Positions 17,204 to 25,662 of a stretch of 64,000 bases of DNA are shown one piece after another. The first letter of the stretch is position 1. Every line of letters begins with the position of its first letter. Where the stretch lies: contig NZ_JACIIZ010000003.1 of assembly GCF_014205765.1 (NCBI RefSeq), positions 434,001 to 498,000 of the forward strand, read 5' to 3'. Under the pieces are notes generated by a model. The model was given only the letters and a program-made list of their open reading frames with translations, was not told where the DNA came from and did no database searches. Position numbers and translations under genes: made by a program. Source of the stretch: Nitrospirillum iridis. GTDB taxonomy: Bacteria > Pseudomonadota > Alphaproteobacteria > Azospirillales > Azospirillaceae.

Positions 17204-19403
17204 AATCCACCAGCGCCTCGCACACCCGCGCCACCACGTCCTCCCAGTCACCGGGGATCGCCTGGTTGAACAGGCGCACCGTGGGGTACCAGGGGCTGTC
17301 GTTTCGGCCCCGGAACCATCGCCAGCAACTGTCGTGGCGGTTCAGCACCCACACTGGCTTGCCCAAGGCGCCGGCCAGATGGACGACGGAGGTGTCGACG
17401 CTGATCACCAGATCCAGATTGGCGATCAGGCCGGCGGTGTCGCCGAAATCCTCCACCTCGGCCATCAGGTCGACCACGGGGAAGCCGTCGGGTGGCGTCC
17501 CGTCCTTCTGCAAGCTGTAGAAGCGGACCCCGGGCACATGGGCCAGGGGGGCCAGCCGGTCGACCGCCACGGAACGGCGGCGGTCGACCGCCGCCAATTC
17601 CGGCCGGTCGCGGCGGGGATTGCCAGCCCAGACCAGGCCGACGCGCAAGGCCCCATCGGACGGTCCCAGCCGGCTTCGCCAGAGCGCCACGTCCACGGGA
17701 TCCGCCTGCAGGTAGGGCGCCTGGGCGGGAATGGTCTCGACGGTGGTGCCGAAGGCCAGCGGCAGGCTCATCATCGGGCATTGCAGGTCGAAGGCGGGCA
17801 GGGGCTCGCCCTCGGTCACGATATGGAAGACGCCGGGCAGGGGGCGCAGCAGGCGGGCCAACTGGGGCTGGACGGCCAGCGTGATCTTCAGGCCCCGCGC
17901 CGCGATCATGGGCAGATAGCGGCTGAATTGCAGGGTATCGCCCAGGCCCTGCTCGGCATGGACCAGGATGGTCTTGCCCGCGGCATCCTCCCCCCGCCAC
18001 TGCGGCTGGGGAAACTGGCGGGCGTAGGGTGTCATCTGGCGGGTGCGCCAACGCCACTCATATTCCCGCCAGCCTTCCGCGTACTGGCCGGCGGCCAGCA
18101 GCGACATGCCCAGATTGTTGTGGCTGGCGCCGTAGTCCGGCTTCAGGGCGACGGCCCGGCGGAAGCTGGCTATCGCCCGATCCAGCTGACCCTTCGCCTG
18201 AAAGACGGCGCCTAAGTTGTTGTGCGCCTCTGGATAATCCGGGTTGAGGGCTAGGGCCGCCTGGATATGGGCCTGGGCCAAATCCATCTGGCCCTCGGCG
18301 TGCAACGCCATGCCCAGGTTGTTGTGCGGCTCGGCATAGTCCGGCTGGGCGTCGATGGCCTGATCGAAGGCCCGTGCGGCTTCCGCGCCCTTACCCTGCG
18401 CCAGAAGGGCGAGGCCTAAATTGTTGTGGGTCTTGGGGTTATCGGGCAACAGCGCGATGGCGCGTGAAAAGCAGGACTCCGCTTCCGCGTACCGGCCGTG
18501 GACATGCAGGAGGATGCCCATGTTGTTGTGGGCGTCCGGGAAATCGGGGTTCAGTTCCAGCGCCCGGCGATAGCTCAACAGCGCCTCCGGCGCCTTGCCC
18601 AGGGCCTGCAGGCTGGTGCCCAGGCTGCTATGCGGCACCGGGTCGTCCGGCCGCAGGCTGGCCGCCCGGCTCAGATGGGGCACCGCGTCGTCATGCCGTT
18701 CCAGGTCCTGCAGGACGAGGCCCAGGTTGAAGCAGGCCTCGGCATGGTCCGGCGCCCGGTCCACCGCCTGCTCCAGCCAAGGCAAGGCCTCAACCAGCCG
18801 GCCGGTCAGGCGCAGGACCAGGCCCAAATTATAGAGGGCGTTGACATAGCCGGGCTTGGCCGCCAACGCCTGGCGAAAGGCGTTCTCGGCCTCCGCCCAG
18901 CGCGATTGCAGGCGATAGACCACGCCACGGTTGTTGTGCGCTTCGGCATAGGCTGGCCTCAACACCAGGGCGCGGTCCAGCGCCACCAGCGCCGGTTCCA
19001 ACATACCGCGCGATTTCAAGGCGTTGCCCAAGTTGTTCAAGGCCTCGGCGAAGTGGGGCCTCAGCGCCACCGCCCGACCGAAGCAGTCGGCGGCGGCGGC
19101 GATATCGCCTTGCGCCTCGCGCACCGTGCCGAGGTTGTTCAGCGCCTCCGGAAAGTCGGGCTTTAGCGCCAGCGCCTGGCCGATCAGGTCCAGCGCCTCC
19201 TCATGGCGCTTTTGCTGAAAGGCGACGACGCCCAGCAGGTGCAAGCTGTCGGTATGCCGGGGCGCCAGTGACAGGGCCTTGCGGTACAGCACCGCCGCGG
19301 CTTCCAGCCTGCCGGCCTTGTGCTGCACCAACGCGGCGGCGAAGGCCTTTTGCGCCGGCGTCTGGGCGACGACCTTTGCGGGACTGGGACGGGCGGCGGT
19401 CAT
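17178..19403 (-). CDS. TPR protein with C-terminal GT9-like glycosyltransferase-type domain
   Basis: This 741-residue protein has about 12 tetratricopeptide repeats (residues 15-440) with a strong consensus ending PDYPEAHNNLG. A C-terminal domain (about 470-735) carries HAEQGLGDTLQFSRYLP, GLVWAGNP, SVDTSVVHLAGALGKPVW and DSPWYPTVRLF, the pattern of GT9/heptosyltransferase-like domains found at the end of many bacterial TPR proteins. No signal peptide is visible. A role in transferring sugar to a protein or polysaccharide is plausible but unproven. It overlaps the upstream paralogue by 4 nt (ATGA) and is clearly co-translated with it. Confidence 0.9.
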   Translation of the reverse strand: MTAARPSPAKVVAQTPAQKAFAAALVQHKAGRLEAAAVLYRKALSLAPRHTDSLHLLGVVAFQQKRHEEALDLIGQALALKPDFPEALNNLGTVREAQGDIAAAADCFGRAVALRPHFAEALNNLGNALKSRGMLEPALVALDRALVLRPAYAEAHNNRGVVYRLQSRWAEAENAFRQALAAKPGYVNALYNLGLVLRLTGRLVEALPWLEQAVDRAPDHAEACFNLGLVLQDLERHDDAVPHLSRAASLRPDDPVPHSSLGTSLQALGKAPEALLSYRRALELNPDFPDAHNNMGILLHVHGRYAEAESCFSRAIALLPDNPKTHNNLGLALLAQGKGAEAARAFDQAIDAQPDYAEPHNNLGMALHAEGQMDLAQAHIQAALALNPDYPEAHNNLGAVFQAKGQLDRAIASFRRAVALKPDYGASHNNLGMSLLAAGQYAEGWREYEWRWRTRQMTPYARQFPQPQWRGEDAAGKTILVHAEQGLGDTLQFSRYLPMIAARGLKITLAVQPQLARLLRPLPGVFHIVTEGEPLPAFDLQCPMMSLPLAFGTTVETIPAQAPYLQADPVDVALWRSRLGPSDGALRVGLVWAGNPRRDRPELAAVDRRRSVAVDRLAPLAHVPGVRFYSLQKDGTPPDGFPVVDLMAEVEDFGDTAGLIANLDLVISVDTSVVHLAGALGKPVWVLNRHDSCWRWFRGRNDSPWYPTVRLFNQAIPGDWEDVVARVCEALVDFTPHTTGG

Positions 19404-20893
19404 GGGCGGGATCCAGGAGTGAAGACGGTGGCAAGGGCGGTGCGCACGGAGTGAACGACACCGTCCCAGTCGCCCAGGCGGGGTTGGCGGAACTGGTTCA
19501 GGCTGGGGTACCAGGGGCTGTCATCCCGTTCCCGCAGCCAGCGCCAGCAACTGTCGAAACGGTTCAGCAGCCACACATTGACACCCATGGCGGCCGCCAG
19601 ATGGGCGACGGCGGTGTCGACGCTGATGACCAGATCCAGGTTGCTGATCAGCGCGGCGGTATCGGCGAAATCCACGACGCTGTCGATCAGACCACCCAGG
19701 CTGGCTGGCACATCCATCTCCGCCGCGTCCTTCTGCAAGCTGACGAAGCGCACGTTGTCCTGTTCCAACAGGGGAAGCAGCGCTGGCAAACCCATGGAGC
19801 GGCGGCGATCGGCCACGGCCACGTCGGGCGTTTCGGCCCGGGCGGCGCCGGCCCAGACCAAGCCGACCTTGGGTCGGTTGTCGCCGGGCGCCTCCGCCAC
19901 CAGACGCTGGCGCCAAATCTCGGCCTCGACAGGGTCGGCCACCAGATAGCGACGCGGCGCCGGGATGGTGGAGAGCGTGGTGCCGAAGGCCAGCGGCAGG
20001 CTCATCATCGGGCAATGCAGGTCGAAGGGCGGCAGCGGCTGGCCGTGGGCCACCACCATTTCCACCCCCGGCAACCGGCGCATCAGCCGCACCAGGGGCA
20101 GCGGCACTTCCACCACCACGCGCAACCCCCGTTCCGCCATCAGGGGGATGTAGCGGCAGAATTGCAGACTGTCGCCAAATCCCTGCTCGCCATGGACCAG
20201 GAGGATGCGGCCCGGCGCCCGCTCACCCCGCCATTGCGGGCAGGTGAAGGGGCGACGCGCGTCCGCCAGCTGCGCATCCTGCCAGCGCCATTCGAATTCG
20301 TTCCAGCCTTCCTCATACCGGCCGGCGGCCAGCAGGGTCATGCCCAGGTTTTTGTGCGCGGCGGCGTAATCGGGGCGCAGGGCCACCGCCCGGCGATACA
20401 GCGCGATGGCCTGATCCAGCCGCCCTTGCATCTGCAAGACCACGCCGCTGTTGTTCAGCGCCTCGGGGTAATCCGGCCGCAGGGCCAGGGCCCAATCGAA
20501 AAAGGCCAGGGCGTCGTCCAGCCGGTTTTCGATCTGCATCACGTGTCCCATGTTGTTATGGGCCTGGGGATCGTCCGGATCGCTGGCCAGCGCGTCCTCG
20601 AAGCAGCTCATGGCCTGGGCCAGATCGCCGGAATCATGGTGGGCGATCCCCAGGGCGTTATGCGCCCGGGCCTCGAACGGGTTCAGCACCAGGGCCTGGC
20701 GATACTGGGCCATGGCCTCGTCCCGGCGGCCATCCGCCTGCAACAGGACCCCCAGGTTGAAGCGGATGTCGATGTCCGTCGGCGCCTCGGCCACCGCCCG
20801 TTCCAGGCGGGCGATGGCACGCCTGATGGCCTCGGGCCCCGGCATGGCCTCCGGCCGTGGGCCGGATGCCGCCCAATCCGGCGCTGCTCCCAT
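19400..20893 (-). CDS. TPR protein with GT9-like C-terminal domain (paralogue)
   Basis: This protein of about 497 residues is a shorter sister of the 741-residue gene downstream, with about six TPRs (residues 20-215) and the same C-terminal domain (HGEQGFGDSLQFCRYIPL, GLVWAGAARAETP, SVDTAVAHLAAAMGVNVWLLN, DSPWYPSLNQF). The start is uncertain: I use ATG 20893, but ATG 20923 is possible and neither has a strong ribosome site. The pair looks like a tandem duplication followed by change in repeat number. Flagellin or surface-glycan modification is one possible role, since such proteins often accompany those loci, but none is seen here. Confidence 0.85.
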   Translation of the reverse strand: MGAAPDWAASGPRPEAMPGPEAIRRAIARLERAVAEAPTDIDIRFNLGVLLQADGRRDEAMAQYRQALVLNPFEARAHNALGIAHHDSGDLAQAMSCFEDALASDPDDPQAHNNMGHVMQIENRLDDALAFFDWALALRPDYPEALNNSGVVLQMQGRLDQAIALYRRAVALRPDYAAAHKNLGMTLLAAGRYEEGWNEFEWRWQDAQLADARRPFTCPQWRGERAPGRILLVHGEQGFGDSLQFCRYIPLMAERGLRVVVEVPLPLVRLMRRLPGVEMVVAHGQPLPPFDLHCPMMSLPLAFGTTLSTIPAPRRYLVADPVEAEIWRQRLVAEAPGDNRPKVGLVWAGAARAETPDVAVADRRRSMGLPALLPLLEQDNVRFVSLQKDAAEMDVPASLGGLIDSVVDFADTAALISNLDLVISVDTAVAHLAAAMGVNVWLLNRFDSCWRWLRERDDSPWYPSLNQFRQPRLGDWDGVVHSVRTALATVFTPGSRP

Positions 20894-21053
20894 GATGTCG
20901 CTCAACCCCACCCCCCAATACACCCGGGCAAAAATCCGGGGTCACGAGGATTAAACGTGGCAATGGCTAGCACCTGTCGGGCTTTGCGGGGACTGCGACG
21001 TCCTGACCCAAATAAAAGCGCGGCGCCCCGACGTGACGCCGCACTGCCAGCTT

Positions 21054-22025
21054 TCAGCGGGTCTTGGGTTTGCCGGGGGCTGGGGCCGCCGGCTGAGCGG
21101 CCCCTTGCGGATCGGTGGGGTGGGGTAGCGTGGTCAGCGGCGTCTTCAGCACGGCGTCCGATCCCACCACCGCCACGGTGGCGGTACGGCCGGGGATGAG
21201 GCGCAGGTCGGCGGGCGGGTTGTCCAGCACCACCCGCACCGGGATGCGCTGGGCCAGGCGCACCCAGCTGAAGGTGGGGTTGACATTGGCCAGCAGGTTG
21301 CTGCCGTCGGACCGCTCCCGATCCTCGATGGCGGCGGCGATGCTTTCGACGTGGCCATCGAAGGCGCGCGGGTCGCCCATCAGGCGCACGGTCACCCTGT
21401 CGCCCACATGGATGCGGCCCAGCTTGGTTTCCTCGAAATAGCCCTGCACATGCAGGCTGTCGCTGTCCACCAGGGCGGTCACCGCCTTGCCGGCGGTGAC
21501 ATAGTCGCCCGGGCGCAGATCGAAGTTGGTGATTTGGCCGTTGACCGTGGCCACCACCTCCGTCCGGTCCAGGTTCAGCTTGGCGACGTTACGGTCGGCC
21601 ACGGCCTGCAGGTAGACGGCATCCGCCTCTTTGGCGGCGGCCACCGTCTGTTCCTGCTTTTCCCGCGAAACGGCGGACGCGCTCAAGGACTGGTAACGAT
21701 CCCGTTCCAGCACCGCCTCATCAAAGCTGGCCTTCTTGGCGGCGACGGCGGCGTCGGCCTGCTGCAGGGCCAGGGCGAAGCGTGCGCGGTCGATGCGGAA
21801 CAGCACCTGGCCCTTGGTGACGATCTGGTTGTCGTGCACCAGCACCTCGTCCACCAAGCCCGAAACGTCGGGCGTGACGCCCACGATATCGGCCCGCACC
21901 CGGCCATCGCGGGTCCAGGGCTCTTCCATATAGTAAATCCAGAAGCGCCAGCCCACCAGGGCGGCGACGGCGACAACCACCAGGGTGACGGCCAGGCGGG
22001 TCAGGGCGGTGATGAAGCTGCGCAT
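21054..22025 (-). CDS. aaeA: HlyD/EmrA-type periplasmic adaptor (AaeA-like)
   Basis: This 323-residue membrane-fusion protein has one N-terminal anchor helix (LAVTLVVVAVAALVGWRFWIYYM), the biotinyl-lipoyl-like barrel (RVRADIVGVTPDVSGLVDEVLVHDNQIVTKGQVLFRID), a short coiled-coil hairpin and a C-terminal beta barrel (GYFEETKLGRIHVGDRVTVRLMG). The pattern matches p-hydroxybenzoate efflux subunit AaeA. It is the last gene of the marR-aaeB-aaeX-aaeA unit, 21 bases after aaeX, and would link the FUSC pump to export of aromatic acids. Confidence 0.9.
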   Translation of the reverse strand: MRSFITALTRLAVTLVVVAVAALVGWRFWIYYMEEPWTRDGRVRADIVGVTPDVSGLVDEVLVHDNQIVTKGQVLFRIDRARFALALQQADAAVAAKKASFDEAVLERDRYQSLSASAVSREKQEQTVAAAKEADAVYLQAVADRNVAKLNLDRTEVVATVNGQITNFDLRPGDYVTAGKAVTALVDSDSLHVQGYFEETKLGRIHVGDRVTVRLMGDPRAFDGHVESIAAAIEDRERSDGSNLLANVNPTFSWVRLAQRIPVRVVLDNPPADLRLIPGRTATVAVVGSDAVLKTPLTTLPHPTDPQGAAQPAAPAPGKPKTR

Positions 22026-22046
22026 AGCGGCGACGTCCAGTGCGGA

Positions 22047-22262
22047 TCAGGGAAGCGAGGTGTGGTGGGTGAACAGGGCGGCGACACCGCCCAGCACGAT
22101 GACGTAGACGGCCAGGTCGAACAGCGGCCGATGCCAGACCAGACGATAGGCGCCAACCAGCCGCAGGCCCCAGCGCACGGCCATGGAGATGAGGAAGGCG
22201 ATGGCGCCCCACACCAGCAAGGGCGGGACGAAGACGCCGTGGATGTCCATTTCGCCGATCAT
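22047..22262 (-). CDS. aaeX: DUF1656 (AaeX-like) small membrane protein
   Basis: This 71-residue protein carries the DUF1656 pattern: the N-terminal MDIHGVFVPPLL, then two membrane helices. AaeX accompanies AaeA and AaeB in aromatic-acid efflux operons, and its precise role is not known. It overlaps the FUSC gene by 4 nt (ATGA), implying translational coupling. Confidence 0.9.
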   Translation of the reverse strand: MIGEMDIHGVFVPPLLVWGAIAFLISMAVRWGLRLVGAYRLVWHRPLFDLAVYVIVLGGVAALFTHHTSLP

Positions 22263-24352
22263 GCGGCCAGACTTTCCGGGTTGACGGTGGGTGACGAGGG
22301 GGAGGGCAGATCGGGCGCCCCATTGGACAAAGCCCGCCGGATGCCGGCCAACGCCAGCAGGGCCTGGCGCGGCTTGCGGTCGGGCAGGGGCATCAGCGCG
22401 GCCAGCGCCGCGTCGATGCGGGCCAGCAGCGCCGGCTCCGCCGCCTGTGGGGCGCCGGCGCGGGAGACCGCACGGTAATGCTCGGCCACGGCCGCCAAGG
22501 CGCCATCCACCGCGGCCCGCGCCGGCACGGGCAGGACACTTTCCACGCCGCGCAGTTCCATGACGTTCATGCCGACGCGGATGTCGGCCAGGGCGTCGGC
22601 GGCCGCCACCTCCGACCCCGGGGGCAGGACCGCCAAGCGGGGCACCAGCAACCCCATGCGATCCAGCAGTTTTCCAGCGAGCACGGCCCTAAGCCCGCCC
22701 TCCGGCCCAGGTTGACGGATGTCAGCCACGGCGCGGATGTCGGCCCAGCAGGCGCGCAGGATGCGCCGCGCGCCCCATTCGGCACCCACCGCCCTCACCA
22801 GCGCCGTCATCAGACCGGCGAAGCCCATGCCCAGCACCAGCGCCAGGGCGCTGTTGAGGTAGGCGGTGAAATCCGCGCTGTAGGTGTTGCTCAGGCCCGC
22901 CAGGGTGGGCAGGGTGGCGCCCACGGCAAGGGCGCGCCCCGCCAGACGCGGGTTGGCGATGAGGCGCCCCAGCAGCAGGAACATCGGCCCCAGCGCGAAG
23001 GCCAGCATCACAAAGCCGTCGAGGTGCGGCATGATCGCGAATATGTAAATCCCGGCCAGCACGGCGGCGATGCCACTGTACAGGGCGAAATCCAGGATGG
23101 CCGGCACCGGGTTGTCCTGGCCCGCGAAGAAGCAGCAGGCCACGGCCGCCATTTCCAGGGCGGTGGCGCCGTCGGCCCATTCCGTGCCGATCCAGAAGGC
23201 GCCGCCCAGCAGGATGGTGACGGCGGCGCCGGCACCCGACCACAGGGCCATGCCCACGTCGCGGTGCATGGCGACGGTCGCCCCCGCCCGGCCGCCGCGC
23301 AGGCGCCGTACCCGGGGGCCATGGCCGCCGCCGTGGATATAGGCGCGCAGGTCGCGGCAATCCTGGATGGCGTCCATCAGGTCCTTCAGGCGCGTCAGCA
23401 GGTTCAGGACCAGCAGGTCGTGCCAGTCGGCCGGAGCCGCGCGCAGGGCGGCGATGCGGGTGCGCAGATCGGCCGTCCGCGCCGCCGTGGCGTCCATGTC
23501 GTCAACCCAGTCGGCGACGTCGGCCGACAGGGCTTCAAGGTCTTTGGATAAGCCCCGCCCGTTGGCCTTCAGGGCCCGCACGCGGTCGCCCAGGCCGGAC
23601 AGGATGGGCAATAGCATGACCAGGCGCTGGCGCAGTTGCCGCACCTCCTGGCTCAGGCCGTGCAGGTGGCTGGTGTCATAGTCCAGGTGCGTGGCCATCA
23701 TCTGCAGTTCGACGGCGTCGGCCGCCAGACGGCGCCGGTCGGCGCGTGTGGCGGTCGTCTCCTCCGTCCCGGCCAGGGCCTCCCGCGCCCAACGGCCGGC
23801 GTCGGCCAGGAAGGTGTCGATGCGGCCGGTGACCACGGGGCCGATGCCGCGCGGGAAGATGACGCTGCCAATGACGGTGGCGCACAGGATGCCGACAGTG
23901 ATCTCCTCCACCCGGGCCAGGGCCGCGTCGAACACGGTGCCGGGATCGGTCACGGTGGGGAAGCCGATCAGCGCCGTGCTATAGGCCGCCAGCATGAAGA
24001 CGTAGCTGCGCGGCGTGCGGTCCAGCAGGGCCAGCGTCAGGCAAGCCATGGTCCACAGCGCCATGGCGACGCACAGCAAGGGCGGCGCGTCCACCAGGTT
24101 GGGGATGATGGCGACCGTGGCCACGGCACCGATGAGGGTGCCCAGAACGCGGAACACGCTCTTGGACCGCATGGCGCCGGCCAGCGGCTGGGAAACGATG
24201 AAGACCGTGCCGGCCGCCCAGTAGGGGCGCGGCAGGTCCAGGCTGAAGCCGATATACAGGGCGGCCAGCGCGGCGGCTGCCGTCTTGGCGCCGAACACCC
24301 AGTCCCCGGCCCCTTGCCAGAAGCCTTTGAACCACGCGGTCGCGGTGATCAC
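22259..24352 (-). CDS. aaeB: FUSC-family aromatic acid exporter, AaeB-like inner-membrane subunit
   Basis: This 697-residue protein has two blocks of about five to six membrane helices separated by a cytoplasmic region of roughly 200 residues, the FUSC/AaeB architecture. DLPRPYWAAGTVFIVSQPLAGAMRSKSVFRVLGTLIGA is the characteristic first block. It is expected to export hydroxylated aromatic carboxylates with the AaeA-like adaptor. The start is GTG 24352, overlapping the marR stop by 4 nt. Control by the upstream MarR protein is likely. Confidence 0.93.
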   Translation of the reverse strand: MITATAWFKGFWQGAGDWVFGAKTAAAALAALYIGFSLDLPRPYWAAGTVFIVSQPLAGAMRSKSVFRVLGTLIGAVATVAIIPNLVDAPPLLCVAMALWTMACLTLALLDRTPRSYVFMLAAYSTALIGFPTVTDPGTVFDAALARVEEITVGILCATVIGSVIFPRGIGPVVTGRIDTFLADAGRWAREALAGTEETTATRADRRRLAADAVELQMMATHLDYDTSHLHGLSQEVRQLRQRLVMLLPILSGLGDRVRALKANGRGLSKDLEALSADVADWVDDMDATAARTADLRTRIAALRAAPADWHDLLVLNLLTRLKDLMDAIQDCRDLRAYIHGGGHGPRVRRLRGGRAGATVAMHRDVGMALWSGAGAAVTILLGGAFWIGTEWADGATALEMAAVACCFFAGQDNPVPAILDFALYSGIAAVLAGIYIFAIMPHLDGFVMLAFALGPMFLLLGRLIANPRLAGRALAVGATLPTLAGLSNTYSADFTAYLNSALALVLGMGFAGLMTALVRAVGAEWGARRILRACWADIRAVADIRQPGPEGGLRAVLAGKLLDRMGLLVPRLAVLPPGSEVAAADALADIRVGMNVMELRGVESVLPVPARAAVDGALAAVAEHYRAVSRAGAPQAAEPALLARIDAALAALMPLPDRKPRQALLALAGIRRALSNGAPDLPSPSSPTVNPESLAA

Positions 24353-24837
24353 GGCATGCCCCCCCCGTCGCCGGCGCCCAGGGACCGCCCCATCGCCCGT
24401 TCCACGGCGGCGAAAACGGTCAGCGCCGTCTCCAACTGTTCCAGGCTGACCCCGGCCAACAGGCGCTGACGCATGCCATCCAGCGCGCCGTCCAGCCGCC
24501 CAACCAGGGCCCGGCCCGCCGGCGTCAGGTGCAGGGTCTTCACCCGCCGGTCGCGGGGATCGTTGCGCCGCTCTAGCAGGCCGTCCTGTTCCAGCATGTC
24601 CACCAGCCGCACCAGCGATGGCCCCTCCACCCCCACATGGTCGGCCAGCACGCCCTGGCGGACGCCATCGCCCAGGCGGGCGAGCACAATCAGGGGCAGG
24701 GCGGTCGCCTCCGACTGGTCATAAGCTTTCAGCACGGCATCCGCCTCCCGCCGCCAGCAGCGCGCGAGATAGCAAAGCGTCAGCCCGAAGGCCCGATGCC
24801 CCGGCGTGATAGGGAGGGGGGAGGTGTTCTGTTCCAT
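24349..24837 (-). CDS. MarR-family regulator of the aae-like efflux operon
   Basis: This 162-residue protein has a MarR winged helix: LIVLARLGDGVRQGVLADHVGVEGPSLVRLVDMLEQDGLLERRNDPRDRR, followed by TPAGRALVGRL. Such proteins usually repress a pump operon until a phenolic ligand binds. It is the first gene of the operon and overlaps aaeB by 4 nt. There is no ribosome site before ATG 24837, and a good promoter ends about 7 bases upstream, so the mRNA is probably leaderless. Confidence 0.92.
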   Translation of the reverse strand: MEQNTSPLPITPGHRAFGLTLCYLARCWRREADAVLKAYDQSEATALPLIVLARLGDGVRQGVLADHVGVEGPSLVRLVDMLEQDGLLERRNDPRDRRVKTLHLTPAGRALVGRLDGALDGMRQRLLAGVSLEQLETALTVFAAVERAMGRSLGAGDGGGMP

Positions 24838-24844
24838 GTGAAGA

Positions 24845-24873
24845 AAGATATGATTCTAACGATTAGCCTTCAA
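24845..24873 (-). promoter_or_regulatory. Promoter with embedded palindrome for the marR-aae operon
   Basis: On the minus strand TTGAAG (24873-24868) and TATCTT (24850-24845) are separated by 17 nt. The spacer contains the palindrome CTAACGATTAG (24856-24866), a plausible MarR operator. The predicted start site falls at about 24838, next to the ATG at 24837. Bases 24874-25186 contain short GC-rich hairpins but no gene that I can support. Confidence 0.6.
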
Positions 24874-25186
24874 ATGTTTGTCGGGGAGGCCAGCAATGCG
24901 CTACGGCGATAGGGCCACGTGGAAGCGTGTCTATGCATGGCGGAGGTTGGTCCTCCGTATAGGGCCACAGCCTGCCATCCGCCGGGTGGCGTGGCCGTTG
25001 ATGGAGGTGGGGTCAGAGTACCACTTATGATTGCTGCCGGGCCAGCCGCTGGGCCGGCCTCCAGGGCGTATGGGCACGGGGCAAATCTGGGAGCACCCGG
25101 CCCTTTTGGGATCGCTGGCAGCCGGCACGCCGGTGAACTTCCGGGAGAGCGTGAGGCCGGGCGACGGTAGACCACGATCAAGAGTG

Positions 25187-25483
25187 TCAGGGAGGCGTAG
25201 GGCTGGCGAACGGGGATGTTTTGCGATCGCTGGCATGGCTTCTGCCATGCGTCGTCATGGCCATCGCCGCCTTTTCCAACGTCTCGGCGTTCAGGAAGCG
25301 GTGGGCACGGGCGGCGACACCGACATGGGCGGCGGCGGCCAGGCGCAGGCGATAGCTGGGCGCCGTGCGCGCCACCATCGCCAGACCATCCAGGCCGCGC
25401 ACCACCAGGCTGAGAAAGGTGTCGTGTCTCGCCAGCCGGGCCAACTGCCAGTATAAGTGTGTCGTGCGCTCAAGACGGGTCAT
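25187..25483 (-). CDS. Hypothetical helical protein (98 aa), target of the 17-bp operator
   Basis: I do not recognise this family. ATG 25483 is preceded by GGAGAGG, which favours it over a longer frame from 25519. The product is Arg/Ala/Leu-rich and predicted helical (THLYWQLARLARHDTFLSLVVRGLDGLAMVARTAPS), with no signal peptide and a polar, Ser/His-rich tail. Its main interest is its promoter, which has exactly the same geometry and operator as the two promoters of the repressor/Cro-like pair nearby. That makes it a real transcription target even though its role is unknown. Confidence 0.6.
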   Translation of the reverse strand: MTRLERTTHLYWQLARLARHDTFLSLVVRGLDGLAMVARTAPSYRLRLAAAAHVGVAARAHRFLNAETLEKAAMAMTTHGRSHASDRKTSPFASPTPP

Positions 25484-25584
25484 CGGCCTCTCCACGGGGA
25501 AAGGGCTCCCTAACAGCAACAGGGGAGGAGGGGATCAGCCGGCCAGGAAACGAACAACGCGACAGGGGGATACCGGCACCGCCA

Positions 25585-25613
25585 AAGGTGCCTGACGGGC
25601 AACCTTTCGTCAA
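25585..25613 (-). promoter_or_regulatory. Operator-overlapping promoter of the 98-aa gene
   Basis: On the minus strand TTGACG (25613-25608) is followed after 17 nt by CACCTT (25590-25585). The 17-bp operator GTTGCC-N5-GGCACC (25603-25587) fills the spacer and runs into the -10. The arrangement is superimposable on the Cro-like promoter at 26398-26426. Confidence 0.65.
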
Positions 25614-25621
25614 TGCAGAAA

Positions 25622-25638
25622 GTTGCCTTTATAGCAAC
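25622..25638. promoter_or_regulatory. 17-bp operator (distal site of the 98-aa promoter)
   Basis: GTTGCCTTTATAGCAAC is an inverted repeat of the half-site GTTGCC/GGCAAC (five of six in the right arm). It lies 8 nt upstream of the -35 of the 98-aa gene promoter. Confidence 0.65.
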
Positions 25639-25662
25639 GATCACATCAAATGCGCGAATATG

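Noticed and set aside
19268-21199. 643-codon open frame on the plus strand
   Set aside because: It is antisense to the TPR gene and inherits its periodicity from the TPR codons.
25007-25026. GTGGGGTCAGAGTACCACTT, resembling ends seen near some REP/IS200-like transposases
   Set aside because: There is only one short copy, with no transposase frame and no paired end. It could be a relic but is not supported.
24870-25181. 103-codon minus-strand frame upstream of marR
   Set aside because: It is Pro/Ala/Ser-rich without structure or a ribosome site, and it overlaps the marR promoter.
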